NCBI GenBank assembly: GCA_017623675.1
Contig: JAGAOO010000053.1
Coordinates: 1-63,250, forward strand
Direction: 5' to 3'
Source of the DNA: Lachnospiraceae bacterium
GTDB lineage: Bacteria > Bacillota > Clostridia > Lachnospirales > Lachnospiraceae
Length of the DNA stretch: 63,250 nucleotides
Below the pieces are notes generated by a model that worked only from the letters and a program-made list of their open reading frames with translations, did no database searches and was not told the DNA's origin. The translations under genes were made by a program, and so were the position numbers. Shown here in pieces: positions 53,307-61,257 of this stretch; the stretch's first letter is position 1, and the number at the start of each line of letters is the position of its first letter.

Positions 53307-53541
53307 TGCTGCTTGTAGTAATAATATAATTAATAATTATAAATTTAATGAAAATATAGTACAATCTATGAATTATACAGATATAAAAAATAAAGTTCAA
53401 ATGGATGAACAGATTTTACTTGTATGCTTGATGGATTTAGAAAGTATTGGATTTATTATTAATACTATGAGAAATCCATATAAAGAATGTGAATATGCTA
53501 TTTCTTTTCTTGGAATAGAGTACTTCAAGCAGTTGAATTAA
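53275..53541 (+). CDS. hypothetical protein of the tRNA-Pro island
   Basis: 88 residues, Asn/Ile-rich, more AT-rich than the core genes. It looks like a small winged-helix-type fold by pattern (DEQILLVCLMDLESIGFIINTM), but I cannot name a family. It lacks its own ribosome site and would depend on translation of the overlapping 29-codon frame. Confidence 0.5.
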   Translation: MNTEVLKAIYDAACSNNIINNYKFNENIVQSMNYTDIKNKVQMDEQILLVCLMDLESIGFIINTMRNPYKECEYAISFLGIEYFKQLN

Positions 53542-53625
53542 TTATATTTATTCACCAACCGTCAATACCTATGATATATTGTTTAATTAATATGTTTTAA
53601 TTAAAAGATAGTTAGAATATTTTAT

Positions 53626-53668
53626 GAGGGTGTTCCGAAAGTTATAAAATAATTCGGGGAACACCCTC
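53626..53668 (+). terminator. terminator in the island
   Basis: Perfect 11-bp stem GAGGGTGTTCC/GGAACACCCTC with a long loop, followed by TTCTTTTC. Confidence 0.75.
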
Positions 53669-53724
53669 TTCTTTTCAGTTAGAAAGAAGGTGTTTGTAAT
53701 GACAAGAGAATTTGTAAAAGGATT

Positions 53725-53814
53725 TTATAAGTCAGAAGATAAACGGGATAGGCATCTATGTTTAAGTAATTCAATTTGTTCATCAACGGTTCTGTACTCT
53801 TGTGGATGGCTCAT
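53725..53814 (-). pseudogene. Abi-family (Abi_2/AbiD-AbiF) gene remnant
   Basis: On the minus strand a good SD (GAAAGGAAGTG) leads to an ATG and 29 codons: MSHPQEYRTVDEQIELLKHR..., then an unrelated tail and a stop. The start matches the N-terminus of Abi_2-type abortive infection proteins (T-x-x-EQI-x-LLK-x-R). The remaining ~250 residues are absent. Upstream at 53846-53873 is a hairpin followed on the minus strand by TTTTT, possibly an attenuator. The apparent plus-strand ORF over this region is spurious. Confidence 0.55.
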
Positions 53815-54094
53815 AGCAAATCACTTCCTTTCTATATACGCAAAAAGAGCCTTGGACAAATGCCCAAAGCTCTCTTTGCAGCCGGAAACCAGCCAATACT
53901 TAACTTCATATGTATTGTAGAGTATTTGACATAAAAGTCAATACACCAATATGAAATTTTATAAATTAAATTATTCTGTATATATGCAAATAAACGCAAA
54001 TATGTAAAAATAATGAATAATATTTAAAATGTTGTATCTCCCATCCTATGTAGTGTGGAATTATAGTAGTATATACCATTGCCAAACTATGGTA

Positions 54095-54484
54095 TTATTC
54101 CTCTCGTTCTTTTTGCTTTAAAAATAAAAGCATGTCATGAACCTGTCTTAGGTATTCTGGCTTTGCATCTCTGGCAACTTCAAACAGAAGTAATAAATCT
54201 TTGTTTTCGTATATTTCCTGTGCAATCTGGGCGGTTGCAGGGTTGGTGTAGTAGGATTCTTCTGTTGATTTATCCTCGACCAAATCCGCCTTACTGATTC
54301 CGAAGTAATTTGCCATGAGTTCTATTTTGTCGATTCTTGGATATGTATTTCCTTTTACCCAATCGGTGAAAGTTGTATATTTTACACCAAGAGCTTCACA
54401 CATCTCTATTCTAGTCTTTCCTTGCTTGTCCATGTAATATTGTATATTTTTTGCCATTACTGCCTTGTTACCTAAGTCACTCAT
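54095..54484 (-). CDS. XRE-family (Cro/CI-type) repressor
   Basis: About 129 residues. Helix-turn-helix at about 15-60: NIQYYMDKQGKTRIEMCEALGVKYTTFTDWVKGNTYPRIDKI. The C-terminal part is helical (YENKDLLLLFEVARDAKPEYLRQVHDMLLFL), probably for oligomerisation; no LexA-type peptidase. I start at 54484, where GGAGGTG lies just upstream; an open frame extends 54 nt further without support. Divergent from the XRE gene at 54642, with repeated operators between. Confidence 0.88.
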   Translation of the reverse strand: MSDLGNKAVMAKNIQYYMDKQGKTRIEMCEALGVKYTTFTDWVKGNTYPRIDKIELMANYFGISKADLVEDKSTEESYYTNPATAQIAQEIYENKDLLLLFEVARDAKPEYLRQVHDMLLFLKQKEREE

Positions 54485-54554
54485 TGTTTCACCTCCATGA
54501 TTTGTGTTTATTATATGGTTTACTCGTAAAAAAATCAATATAAAACGAAAAAGA

Positions 54555-54617
54555 TTACGGGCAAACCGTTGACATTACGGAAAAACCGTAGTATATTTTT
54601 ATTACGGAAAAAGTAAA
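54555..54617. promoter_or_regulatory. operator-promoter region of the divergent XRE pair
   Basis: A plus-strand promoter, TTGACA (54569-54574), 17-nt spacer and TATATT (54592-54597), is overlaid by three copies of TTACGG-N4-CCGTAA-like sites: 54555-54569, 54575-54590 (filling the spacer) and 54602-54617. A related half-palindrome lies near 54523 on the repressor side and another (ACGGTTAAACCGT) at 54836-54848, at the end of the second XRE gene. This is the layout of a lysogeny-type switch. Confidence 0.75.
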
Positions 54618-54641
54618 TCAATAAAGAATGGAGGAAAAATA

Positions 54642-54866
54642 ATGGCAATAACATTAAAAAGTGCAAGAGTAAATAAAGACTTGACACAAGCACAAGCAGC
54701 AAAATTGATAGGAATTACAGTTGATACATTAAGTAATTATGAACGTGGTAAATCGTATCCTGATGTACCAGTTATTCAAAAAATAGAAGAGGTTTATGAA
54801 GTGTCATATAGTGACCTTATTTTTTGTCCCAAACAACGGTTAAACCGTAAATACATAGAAAACTAG
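54642..54866 (+). CDS. XRE-family (Cro-like) regulator
   Basis: 74 residues, one HTH_3 domain: ARVNKDLTQAQAAKLIGITVDTLSNYERGKSYPDVPVIQKIEEVYEVSYSDLI. Strong SD (GGAGG). Its promoter carries the operator triplet. A further operator-like sequence lies in its last codons. It is the Cro-like partner of the divergent repressor. Confidence 0.88.
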   Translation: MAITLKSARVNKDLTQAQAAKLIGITVDTLSNYERGKSYPDVPVIQKIEEVYEVSYSDLIFCPKQRLNRKYIEN

Positions 54867-54912
54867 TATATATTCAGTAAGATTTTTAAATTTGTTATAA
54901 GGAGGAAGAATT

Positions 54913-55608
54913 ATGTATTGTAAAAATTGTGGAACAGAAATTAAAGAGGGAGGGAGGTTTTGCCCTGCTTGCGGAACTCCAGTTGTTTCGAGTGAGGATA
55001 GTAACTTAATGAATAGAAATACCCAACCTCAATCGATGACGAATGTGGGTAATACAGAAAAATTAGTAAACCATGCTTTGTATAGTGGACAAGCAACATC
55101 TGGTGCACTTATTTTAGATTCAACTGCTTCGATAAAAAATGAAATGGGATATGTACCTGTTGTTACTTGGATTGCTGTAGGTTTTTGCATTTGTTTAATG
55201 CCTGTTTATGGCATTGGTATAGTATTAGCATTCTGCTTTTTCCCGGTATGGGGATTTGTTATAAAAACCGTTGCAAGGAAAAAAGCAGAAAAGTTAAAAT
55301 GGATTCAGTTTCAATTTGTCCCTGGTGTAGGAATAGATGAGGTAATAAGCAGGCTTCAACCTGCATTAATTTCAAAATATGGAACAAGCATGTCTTTTGA
55401 AAGAAACAAAAATGGAAGTGTTAGTATAATTTATAAAGGGGTAGATTATCTTATGGAGATAAATGAAAATGCAACATTTTGTATATGGGGTGGATGTACT
55501 AATGTAGGGCGTGCACTGACAACAAGTTGGTATGGAATGTACAAAAAAATGAGAGAGGGTATTGGTATTATAGCATATGAATTGCAATTATTATATGGGA
55601 TAAAGTAA
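54913..55608 (+). CDS. zinc-ribbon membrane protein, unknown
   Basis: 231 residues. N-terminal zinc ribbon (CKNCGTEIKEGGRFCPACGTPV), a ~45-residue Ser/Thr/Gln-rich linker, two hydrophobic segments (about 78-120, GYVPVVTWIAVGFCICLMPVYGIGIVLAFCFFPVWGFVI), and a ~110-residue C-terminal domain of mixed alpha/beta pattern. Strong SD (AAGGAGGA). Function unknown. It follows the Cro-like gene by 46 nt and is probably part of the same island. Confidence 0.7.
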   Translation: MYCKNCGTEIKEGGRFCPACGTPVVSSEDSNLMNRNTQPQSMTNVGNTEKLVNHALYSGQATSGALILDSTASIKNEMGYVPVVTWIAVGFCICLMPVYGIGIVLAFCFFPVWGFVIKTVARKKAEKLKWIQFQFVPGVGIDEVISRLQPALISKYGTSMSFERNKNGSVSIIYKGVDYLMEINENATFCIWGGCTNVGRALTTSWYGMYKKMREGIGIIAYELQLLYGIK

Positions 55609-55671
55609 GGATAACCTATGTTTCAACTTAGTATTTTGTAAAAATCTTTTGATTACCCTTAATAGGCATCG

Positions 55672-56937
55672 CTACTGCTCTGGTGGCAGTTCTCCCAGCA
55701 CGCCCGTACGTTTCTCTTTGGATAAACCGCCGGTCATGTGTGCCTGTTCGGTATTGATGAATCTGGCACGTACAATAGAATCTTCCCCATAACGGGTACG
55801 AATGCTGTCAATGGCGGAATTCAGCTTTGACAGCTTTTCATTTTTCTCTGAGGAAAACAAATTATACTGCTGGCAGTCGTCCCCTGTAACGTGACTGGTG
55901 GATACTCCGAGCTGCCGGATTGGCTCCTGATTCCAAATCTGGTCAAATAACCGGCAGGCAGTTTCATAGATGACTTCAGTTACATTGGTTGCAGTCAGCA
56001 GAGTGGTCTGGTGAGACTGGCGTTGGAAGTTATAGTCCATGACAGAAACCGAAACTACGCTTATGAATGCTTTATCCATGCGAATTCTGGCACCTACTGT
56101 TTCACACAAAGAAAGTAGAAAGGTTTTGGCAGTTTCTGCATCGGTGACATCATAAGAAATAGTAATAGAATTACCATAGCTTTTATTGGCTGCCTTATGG
56201 TCGGTAATTGCTTCAACATCTCGTCCGTTAGCATAGTTCCAGATGACTTCTCCATGCTTTTTAAAATGATATCGCAGGGTACTCACATCACATTTTGCCA
56301 AGTCGCCTATGGTATGGATTCCCAGCTCATGCAACTTCCGGCCGGTAGAACGCCCGACAAAAAATAAGTCGTCTACCGGTAACGGCCACATTTTATCGGG
56401 AATTTCATTTGGAAACAGGGTATGAACCAGATTGGGTTTCTTGAAGTCAGATGCCATTTTTGCCAGCAGGCGGTTACTGGAAACACCAATGTTAACGGTA
56501 AAACCCAAATCCGAATAAATCTTGTTCTTCAGGTGTTCAGCAAAGACCACAGGGGACCCATACAAGCGGGTGGTACCGGTCATGTCGCAGAAAGCTTCGT
56601 CAATGCTATACTGTTCTACGACTGGTGCAAATTCCCGTAACAGCTCCATAAGACGTCTGGAGCAGTCCACATAAAGAGCATAATTGGGTGGAGCAATGAC
56701 TAAGTCAGGACATTTCTTTCTGGCACTTACCAAGGGTTCTCCCGTCTGAATCCGATATTTCTTTGCAGGGGTGGATTTAGCCAGAACAATTCCATGTCGT
56801 TTTTTTTCACTTCCTCCGATTACAGAGGGAATGGTACGCAAATCCAGGGCAGCAGGGTCCTCCTCTAAGCGGTGGGCTGCTTCCCAGGAAAGAAAAGCAC
56901 TATTCACATCTACATGATAAATGATTGGTTCCGGCAT
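55672..56937 (-). CDS. Y-family DNA polymerase (DinB/ImuB-like)
   Basis: About 421 residues. Palm motif IYHVDVNSAFLSWEA with the first catalytic Asp and YSIDEAFCDMT with the second Asp-Glu pair. Little-finger and helix-hairpin-helix parts follow (FFVGRSTGRKLHELGIHTIGDLA). This is a Firmicute UmuC/DinB-type translesion polymerase. I start at 56937 (MPEP...), where GAAAGG precedes the ATG. 17 nt downstream of a small partner gene; the operon is under a LexA box. Confidence 0.92.
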   Translation of the reverse strand: MPEPIIYHVDVNSAFLSWEAAHRLEEDPAALDLRTIPSVIGGSEKKRHGIVLAKSTPAKKYRIQTGEPLVSARKKCPDLVIAPPNYALYVDCSRRLMELLREFAPVVEQYSIDEAFCDMTGTTRLYGSPVVFAEHLKNKIYSDLGFTVNIGVSSNRLLAKMASDFKKPNLVHTLFPNEIPDKMWPLPVDDLFFVGRSTGRKLHELGIHTIGDLAKCDVSTLRYHFKKHGEVIWNYANGRDVEAITDHKAANKSYGNSITISYDVTDAETAKTFLLSLCETVGARIRMDKAFISVVSVSVMDYNFQRQSHQTTLLTATNVTEVIYETACRLFDQIWNQEPIRQLGVSTSHVTGDDCQQYNLFSSEKNEKLSKLNSAIDSIRTRYGEDSIVRARFINTEQAHMTGGLSKEKRTGVLGELPPEQ

Positions 56938-56954
56938 ACATGTTCCTTTCAGCT

Positions 56955-57227
56955 TCAAGTTAAGAATCTGGCAAATATCCAACGGTGAGAATTAACCTGA
57001 TATTTCAAGTTGAAAATCTGGGTTCGCTTTTCTATGGTGGCAGTACAGGTATAAAGAATCTCCCGGGTTCCTGCCATTCGCAGTTCCTTGTGACTGAGTA
57101 TTTCTGCAATTTCAACGGTAATAATCCGGTGGTCGTCTGATTCAAATCGGAATCGCACCGGTGTCAGGTCTCCCATGGTAGAAACCACACAGAAAACCTG
57201 AATGGGAATATTAAAGGTCTGCTCCAT
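56955..57227 (-). CDS. small protein upstream of the Y-family polymerase
   Basis: About 90 residues, mostly beta-strand by pattern (FNIPIQVFCVVSTMGDLTPVRFRFE...). SD GAGGTGA precedes the ATG at 57227. Small genes upstream of SOS-controlled Y-family polymerases are common in Firmicutes (YolD-like or others), but I do not recognise this one as YolD. A regulator or accessory subunit of the polymerase is a reasonable guess from the operon only. Confidence 0.7.
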   Translation of the reverse strand: MEQTFNIPIQVFCVVSTMGDLTPVRFRFESDDHRIITVEIAEILSHKELRMAGTREILYTCTATIEKRTQIFNLKYQVNSHRWIFARFLT

Positions 57228-57319
57228 GGGGTTCACCTCTTTTCTAAATCTGTTTCATGATGAATAAGTTCAACGATAAGCAGTTTTCGCAACACAAGCA
57301 ATTTTCATGTTGTGTTATC

Positions 57320-57348
57320 ATTTTAACAGAACATACGTTCTGTGTAAA
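57320..57348 (-). promoter_or_regulatory. SOS promoter with LexA box
   Basis: Minus strand: -35 TTTACA (57343-57348), 17-nt spacer, -10 TAAAAT (57320-57325). The spacer is occupied by the palindrome ACAGAAC-GTAT-GTTCTGT (57326-57343), whose GAAC-N4-GTTC core is the Gram-positive LexA (Cheo) box. Confidence 0.85.
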
Positions 57349-57388
57349 TAGGAAAAAAGAGGTTTTGAATTCGAAAATCTATAAGCTT

Positions 57389-59302
57389 TTATGAATGGAA
57401 TGGAGTATTTAAAAATGTAATATAATCTTCTTCCGGGAGTGGCTTAGAATACAGGTAGCCTTGCAGATAATCGCAGTGCATTTCCGTTAGAACATCTACC
57501 ATTTCCTGGGTTTCCACACCCTCGACAATAATTTTTTTGTGAAGGGCTTTCAACATCTCTACGGTATGACGTAAAATAATAAATGCTTCCTGCTCCTCCA
57601 TGGCAGACCATAGAATACTCTTATCTATCTTTACAAGTTGTAGCGGCAAATTAACCAGGTAATTGGCAGTGGAAAATCCGGTTCCATAATCGTCCATAGA
57701 GAACGTACTTCCAAGCTCAATTAGCTTGTCCATATTTCGATGAAGCGTATCTGCTTTTACGGAGCCGGCAGTTTCAGTGATTTCAAAATTAATCTGATTT
57801 GGTGCAATGTTATATTCCTGCATGATATCTGCTAATTGCTGTGCAAGATTTTCCTGCATGCACTGTACAAAGGAAAGATTGACTTCTATGTAATCTACAC
57901 CCAAGGCTTTGATATCATGATTTTGAATAAAGGTACAGACTTGTCGGAATACAATTTCCCCGATTTCAATAATCATGCCATTTTGTTCCGCCATAGGAAT
58001 GAATTCATCCGGTGGGATATAGCCAAGATGTTCATCCCAAAGACGAATTAAAGCTTCTGCAGAAGAAAAGTCGCCTGTTTCAATATGATAAATAGGCTGA
58101 TAATATACCTGAAATTCCTGATTGCGAATCGCCCGTTTCATGATATGAATAATCTGGGTCTTTCTCTGACTTTCATGCAAAGAAGCCTGAGAGGCAGTAA
58201 TGACATTTTGCGTATGTGTGGCAATAGCGGTCTTCAAGGTGTATTCAATAGCATTGCTGATATCCTCGGTAGTTTCTGCAAAGTCCGGATAGTGAACAAT
58301 ACAAATATATGGAGTTAACAATACATCTAACTGCTGAATGGTACGTGGGGTTTTGAAATATTCCATAAGAACGGAAGTGACCGTATCTTCTTCTACGGAA
58401 TCCTCCAGAACAATAGCAAAACGACAGCCGGTTAATCGGTAGACATTCTTCTTGCCAAAGGAGGTGTGGAGGAATGTTACAATGGAATCGATTAATTCAT
58501 TTCCGGCAGGAACGCCTAATACCTGATTGATATATTGAAAGCCATCTAAGGTAAAAGCAACAAGAGTAAATGAAGTTTTGTGTTTCATATAGCGGTTGAC
58601 GGTTTCAAAAAATGCGTTTTGATTATAGCACTGATTATTGCTGTCAATGTAATGTTCCGGTCCTTGCAGGGAAACATAAACCAGCAACAGGAACAAAGCA
58701 GATGCCAGATTACCAACTAAATGGCGAGGACAAAGCAATTGGAAAATAACGGCACCTATGGTTACCACATTGAAAAAGAGAATGGAAACCACCTGATAAC
58801 GATTTAGTTTCTTTCTGTTTCGAAAGTATACGACAAATGCACAAACCAATAATAACAGGGAACAGACATAAAGCAGAGGGAATAAAAATCCATGTTGATA
58901 ATTATTTTGAGTGTCAAAATAAATGCCCCAATGAGTAATTGGTGTTGGAAGTAAAACCATCATAACAATGGCAGAAGTTGTATAGGCAATTGCAGTTAAA
59001 CCTGTGGTATTCTTTGGTTTAGTAAGAGTTAAAACATAAGAATAGAAAGTGATGGCGCTGCCATTATATGCTAGCAGGTACAGAATATTAATGGCATAAT
59101 TTAACCCCAAGGGAAGAGTATCTGCCCGTGGTATGGTATAAATACTGATTAAGTCAGTAATAGTAGAAAGGCTAATACAGATTAACATTGCCAGGTAAGC
59201 TTTATTGGTAGAAGTGGGATAGTTGCGCCGCATAAAATACAAGGCAAACAACATGGACAAAAGAACTGCTGCTATAATATCATAATAACATATGTAATTC
59301 AT
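57389..59302 (-). CDS. membrane-bound degenerate GGDEF-EAL phosphodiesterase
   Basis: 637 residues. Seven hydrophobic helices fill the first ~215 residues (MASE-like sensor). A GGDEF-like domain follows (about 225-370) in which the signature is TGCRF, so it cannot be an active cyclase. The EAL domain (about 385-630) is complete: EALIRLWD, NFEITET, MDDYGTGFSTANYL, KIDKSIL, VEGVET. I infer a membrane sensor that hydrolyses c-di-GMP. It shares the EAL half design with the soluble protein at 573-2234 but is only distantly similar. Confidence 0.9.
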   Translation of the reverse strand: MNYICYYDIIAAVLLSMLFALYFMRRNYPTSTNKAYLAMLICISLSTITDLISIYTIPRADTLPLGLNYAINILYLLAYNGSAITFYSYVLTLTKPKNTTGLTAIAYTTSAIVMMVLLPTPITHWGIYFDTQNNYQHGFLFPLLYVCSLLLLVCAFVVYFRNRKKLNRYQVVSILFFNVVTIGAVIFQLLCPRHLVGNLASALFLLLVYVSLQGPEHYIDSNNQCYNQNAFFETVNRYMKHKTSFTLVAFTLDGFQYINQVLGVPAGNELIDSIVTFLHTSFGKKNVYRLTGCRFAIVLEDSVEEDTVTSVLMEYFKTPRTIQQLDVLLTPYICIVHYPDFAETTEDISNAIEYTLKTAIATHTQNVITASQASLHESQRKTQIIHIMKRAIRNQEFQVYYQPIYHIETGDFSSAEALIRLWDEHLGYIPPDEFIPMAEQNGMIIEIGEIVFRQVCTFIQNHDIKALGVDYIEVNLSFVQCMQENLAQQLADIMQEYNIAPNQINFEITETAGSVKADTLHRNMDKLIELGSTFSMDDYGTGFSTANYLVNLPLQLVKIDKSILWSAMEEQEAFIILRHTVEMLKALHKKIIVEGVETQEMVDVLTEMHCDYLQGYLYSKPLPEEDYITFLNTPFHS

Positions 59303-59490
59303 ACCATTTCCTCCCCTCAGCCTTGCAGTTTTTAAGAATTCATCATATTATCTGCTAAAGCTATTGTAACTTACAGCAGGTAGAAAGTCAAAATATTCCA
59401 TATGGGCTTGAATAAATTATGAAGATAAGCTATTGTGATAGGGACTTATACAAATGAGAATTTTTATAATAAAAATAAAGGAGTTTTATT

Positions 59491-60435
59491 ATGAAACAAA
59501 CGGCACCGATGCTGGTATGCCTGGCTGGTATTCTATGGGGCACCATGGGTATCTTTGTAAGACAATATAATGAATTAGGACTTGGCTCAATGGAAATTGT
59601 TGCGGTACGGGCAGTAGTAACCGTTGTTATGCTTTTCGTTTTTTTGCTGATTTATAACAGGAAATTATTACGGATACACATAAGGGATTTATGGTGTTTT
59701 CTGGGAACCGGGTTGTGCAGTATTTTGTTTTTTAATTTTTGCTATTTTAAGGCAATTACCATGACATCCCTTTCTGTGGCAGCAGTCTTATTATATACAG
59801 CCCCGGCCATTGTCATGGTATTGTCACGCATCCTGTTTCAGGAGAAGCTGACATGGATAAAAGTGCTGGCATTGGCAACTACGTTTTTAGGCTGTGTTTT
59901 GGTAACCGGAGTGATTGGAAGTGATACTCAACTAAGTATCGGCGGAATTTTGATAGGACTGGGCGCCGGACTTGGATATGCTTTGTATTCCATTTTCAGT
60001 CGTTATGCGTTGGAGCGAGGGTACCACAGTTTTACCATTTCTTTTTATACATTTTTGATTGCGTCTGCCGGTGTCATGCTTTATGTGATATTGAATGCAT
60101 TTCTTCCTGTATTGCCATCAATTCAAATGGGAAAGGCAATGCTAATCTGTGTGAAGGATGGGTATATGCTGGGCTTTACGCTGTTGTTCGGACTGGTTAG
60201 TACAGTGCTTCCGTACATTTTGTATACAATCGGACTGACGGCAGTGGAAAATGGAAAGGCGTCTATTATTGCCTCCATAGAACCGGTAGTGGCTACGGTA
60301 CTTGGTGTGGTGCTCTTTCATGAGAAGCTGACTTGGAATGGAATTCTTGGGATTCTATTGGTCTTAGGTGCTATTATAATGTGTAATACAAAGATAAAAA
60401 GTCAATCAATAAAATGTAAAAAAAATATGAAATAG
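59491..60435 (+). CDS. EamA/DMT-family transporter
   Basis: 314 residues with ten membrane helices in two repeats. Each repeat starts with the EamA pattern (LAGILWGTMGIFVRQYNELG... and GGILIGLGAGLGYALYSIFSRYAL). Members export amino acids or small metabolites. SD AAAGGAG. No partner gene nearby tells the substrate. Confidence 0.9.
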   Translation: MKQTAPMLVCLAGILWGTMGIFVRQYNELGLGSMEIVAVRAVVTVVMLFVFLLIYNRKLLRIHIRDLWCFLGTGLCSILFFNFCYFKAITMTSLSVAAVLLYTAPAIVMVLSRILFQEKLTWIKVLALATTFLGCVLVTGVIGSDTQLSIGGILIGLGAGLGYALYSIFSRYALERGYHSFTISFYTFLIASAGVMLYVILNAFLPVLPSIQMGKAMLICVKDGYMLGFTLLFGLVSTVLPYILYTIGLTAVENGKASIIASIEPVVATVLGVVLFHEKLTWNGILGILLVLGAIIMCNTKIKSQSIKCKKNMK

Positions 60436-60482
60436 TAACAACATGCATTGATTTTTTTCTAAAAAACATATATTATTAATAA

Positions 60483-60624
60483 GGCGAGAGAGTGATTCCC
60501 TCGCCCTTTCTTACATATGACACAGGTTCTGAAATCAGAGAGAGTGATAGTTTCAATTTATTTTAAGATTGTGTAAAGTAAAAAAGGCATCAGGACTCTG
60601 TCATCTGCGGTGACACCTCATGCC
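60483..60624 (+). other. hairpins in the gap before the MarR-like gene
   Basis: 60483-60505 is a GGCGAG/CTCGCC hairpin followed by CTTTCTT, a weak terminator of the transporter gene. 60586-60624 is an interrupted stem (GGCAT, AGG, TGTCA / TGACA, CCT, ATGCC) ending 13 nt before the ribosome site of the next gene. It could affect its translation. Confidence 0.5.
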
Positions 60625-60649
60625 AAATTTCAAATAGGAGGTAGCAGAT

Positions 60650-61135
60650 ATGGAAAAAGTAAATGAGCAGGAAGAAGTAGCAGCATTGGCAAATGATATA
60701 ACCCTCCAGTCTTATCGTTGGAATCAGGTAGACTTACATAAGTTATTTCACAATATGTCCTCTACGGATTATGCCGCCATGTGGATTATATCCAGACACA
60801 TGGAAGGTGCAGAGGAAAACAAAAAGATTTATCTAAAAGATATTTCCGCACAGATGAAGCTGCCGATGTCCCGGGTATCTAAGATGGTGCAGAGATTACA
60901 GGAAAAAGGATTGGTATACTGGAAGCATGACGGAAAGGGTGAAGACGGCACTTACATTCAGATTACGGAGCATGGTATTCAACAGGCATTGGAACAGCAG
61001 GACATTTTACAGAAGTTCTATCATAAGGTTATTCAGCAATTTGGAAAAGAACGATTTATACAGTTATTGGGAGAAATGAAAGAGCTGGAAGATATTATGA
61101 ATCAGGAAATTGAAAATCGAGGAAAGGAAGCATAA
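60650..61135 (+). CDS. MarR-like winged-helix regulator
   Basis: 161 residues. The central part has a MarR-type winged helix: IYLKDISAQMKLPMSRVSKMVQRLQEKGLVYWKHDGKGEDGTYIQITEHGIQ. Flanking helices (DLHKLFHNMSSTDYAAMWII and the C-terminal FIQLLGEMKELEDIM) form the dimer interface. SD AGGAGG. Ligand and target genes cannot be inferred. Confidence 0.85.
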   Translation: MEKVNEQEEVAALANDITLQSYRWNQVDLHKLFHNMSSTDYAAMWIISRHMEGAEENKKIYLKDISAQMKLPMSRVSKMVQRLQEKGLVYWKHDGKGEDGTYIQITEHGIQQALEQQDILQKFYHKVIQQFGKERFIQLLGEMKELEDIMNQEIENRGKEA

Positions 61136-61178
61136 TACTTTCAGTGCTGATTTGGTCTTTGATTTAAGAAAGATGAAT

Positions 61179-61225
61179 AACGGGAAGCCAACTACGGTTA
61201 CAGTACAACCGGTTGGCTTCCCGTT
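61179..61225. terminator. bidirectional terminator
   Basis: 14-bp stem AACGGGAAGCCAAC/GTTGGCTTCCCGTT with a ~19-nt loop, then TTATT on the plus strand. Confidence 0.8.
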
Positions 61226-61232
61226 TTATTAA

Positions 61233-61257
61233 AAATGGAGATTGCAAAGCTCCATTT
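61233..61257 (-). terminator. terminator of the DUF2935 gene
   Basis: AAATGGAG/CTCCATTT hairpin overlapping the stop codon at 61256, followed on the minus strand by TTTAATAAAA. Confidence 0.7.

Noticed and set aside
53690-53920. 76-codon plus-strand ORF in the island
   Set aside because: It is antisense to the Abi remnant and its leader hairpin, and has no recognisable protein features.
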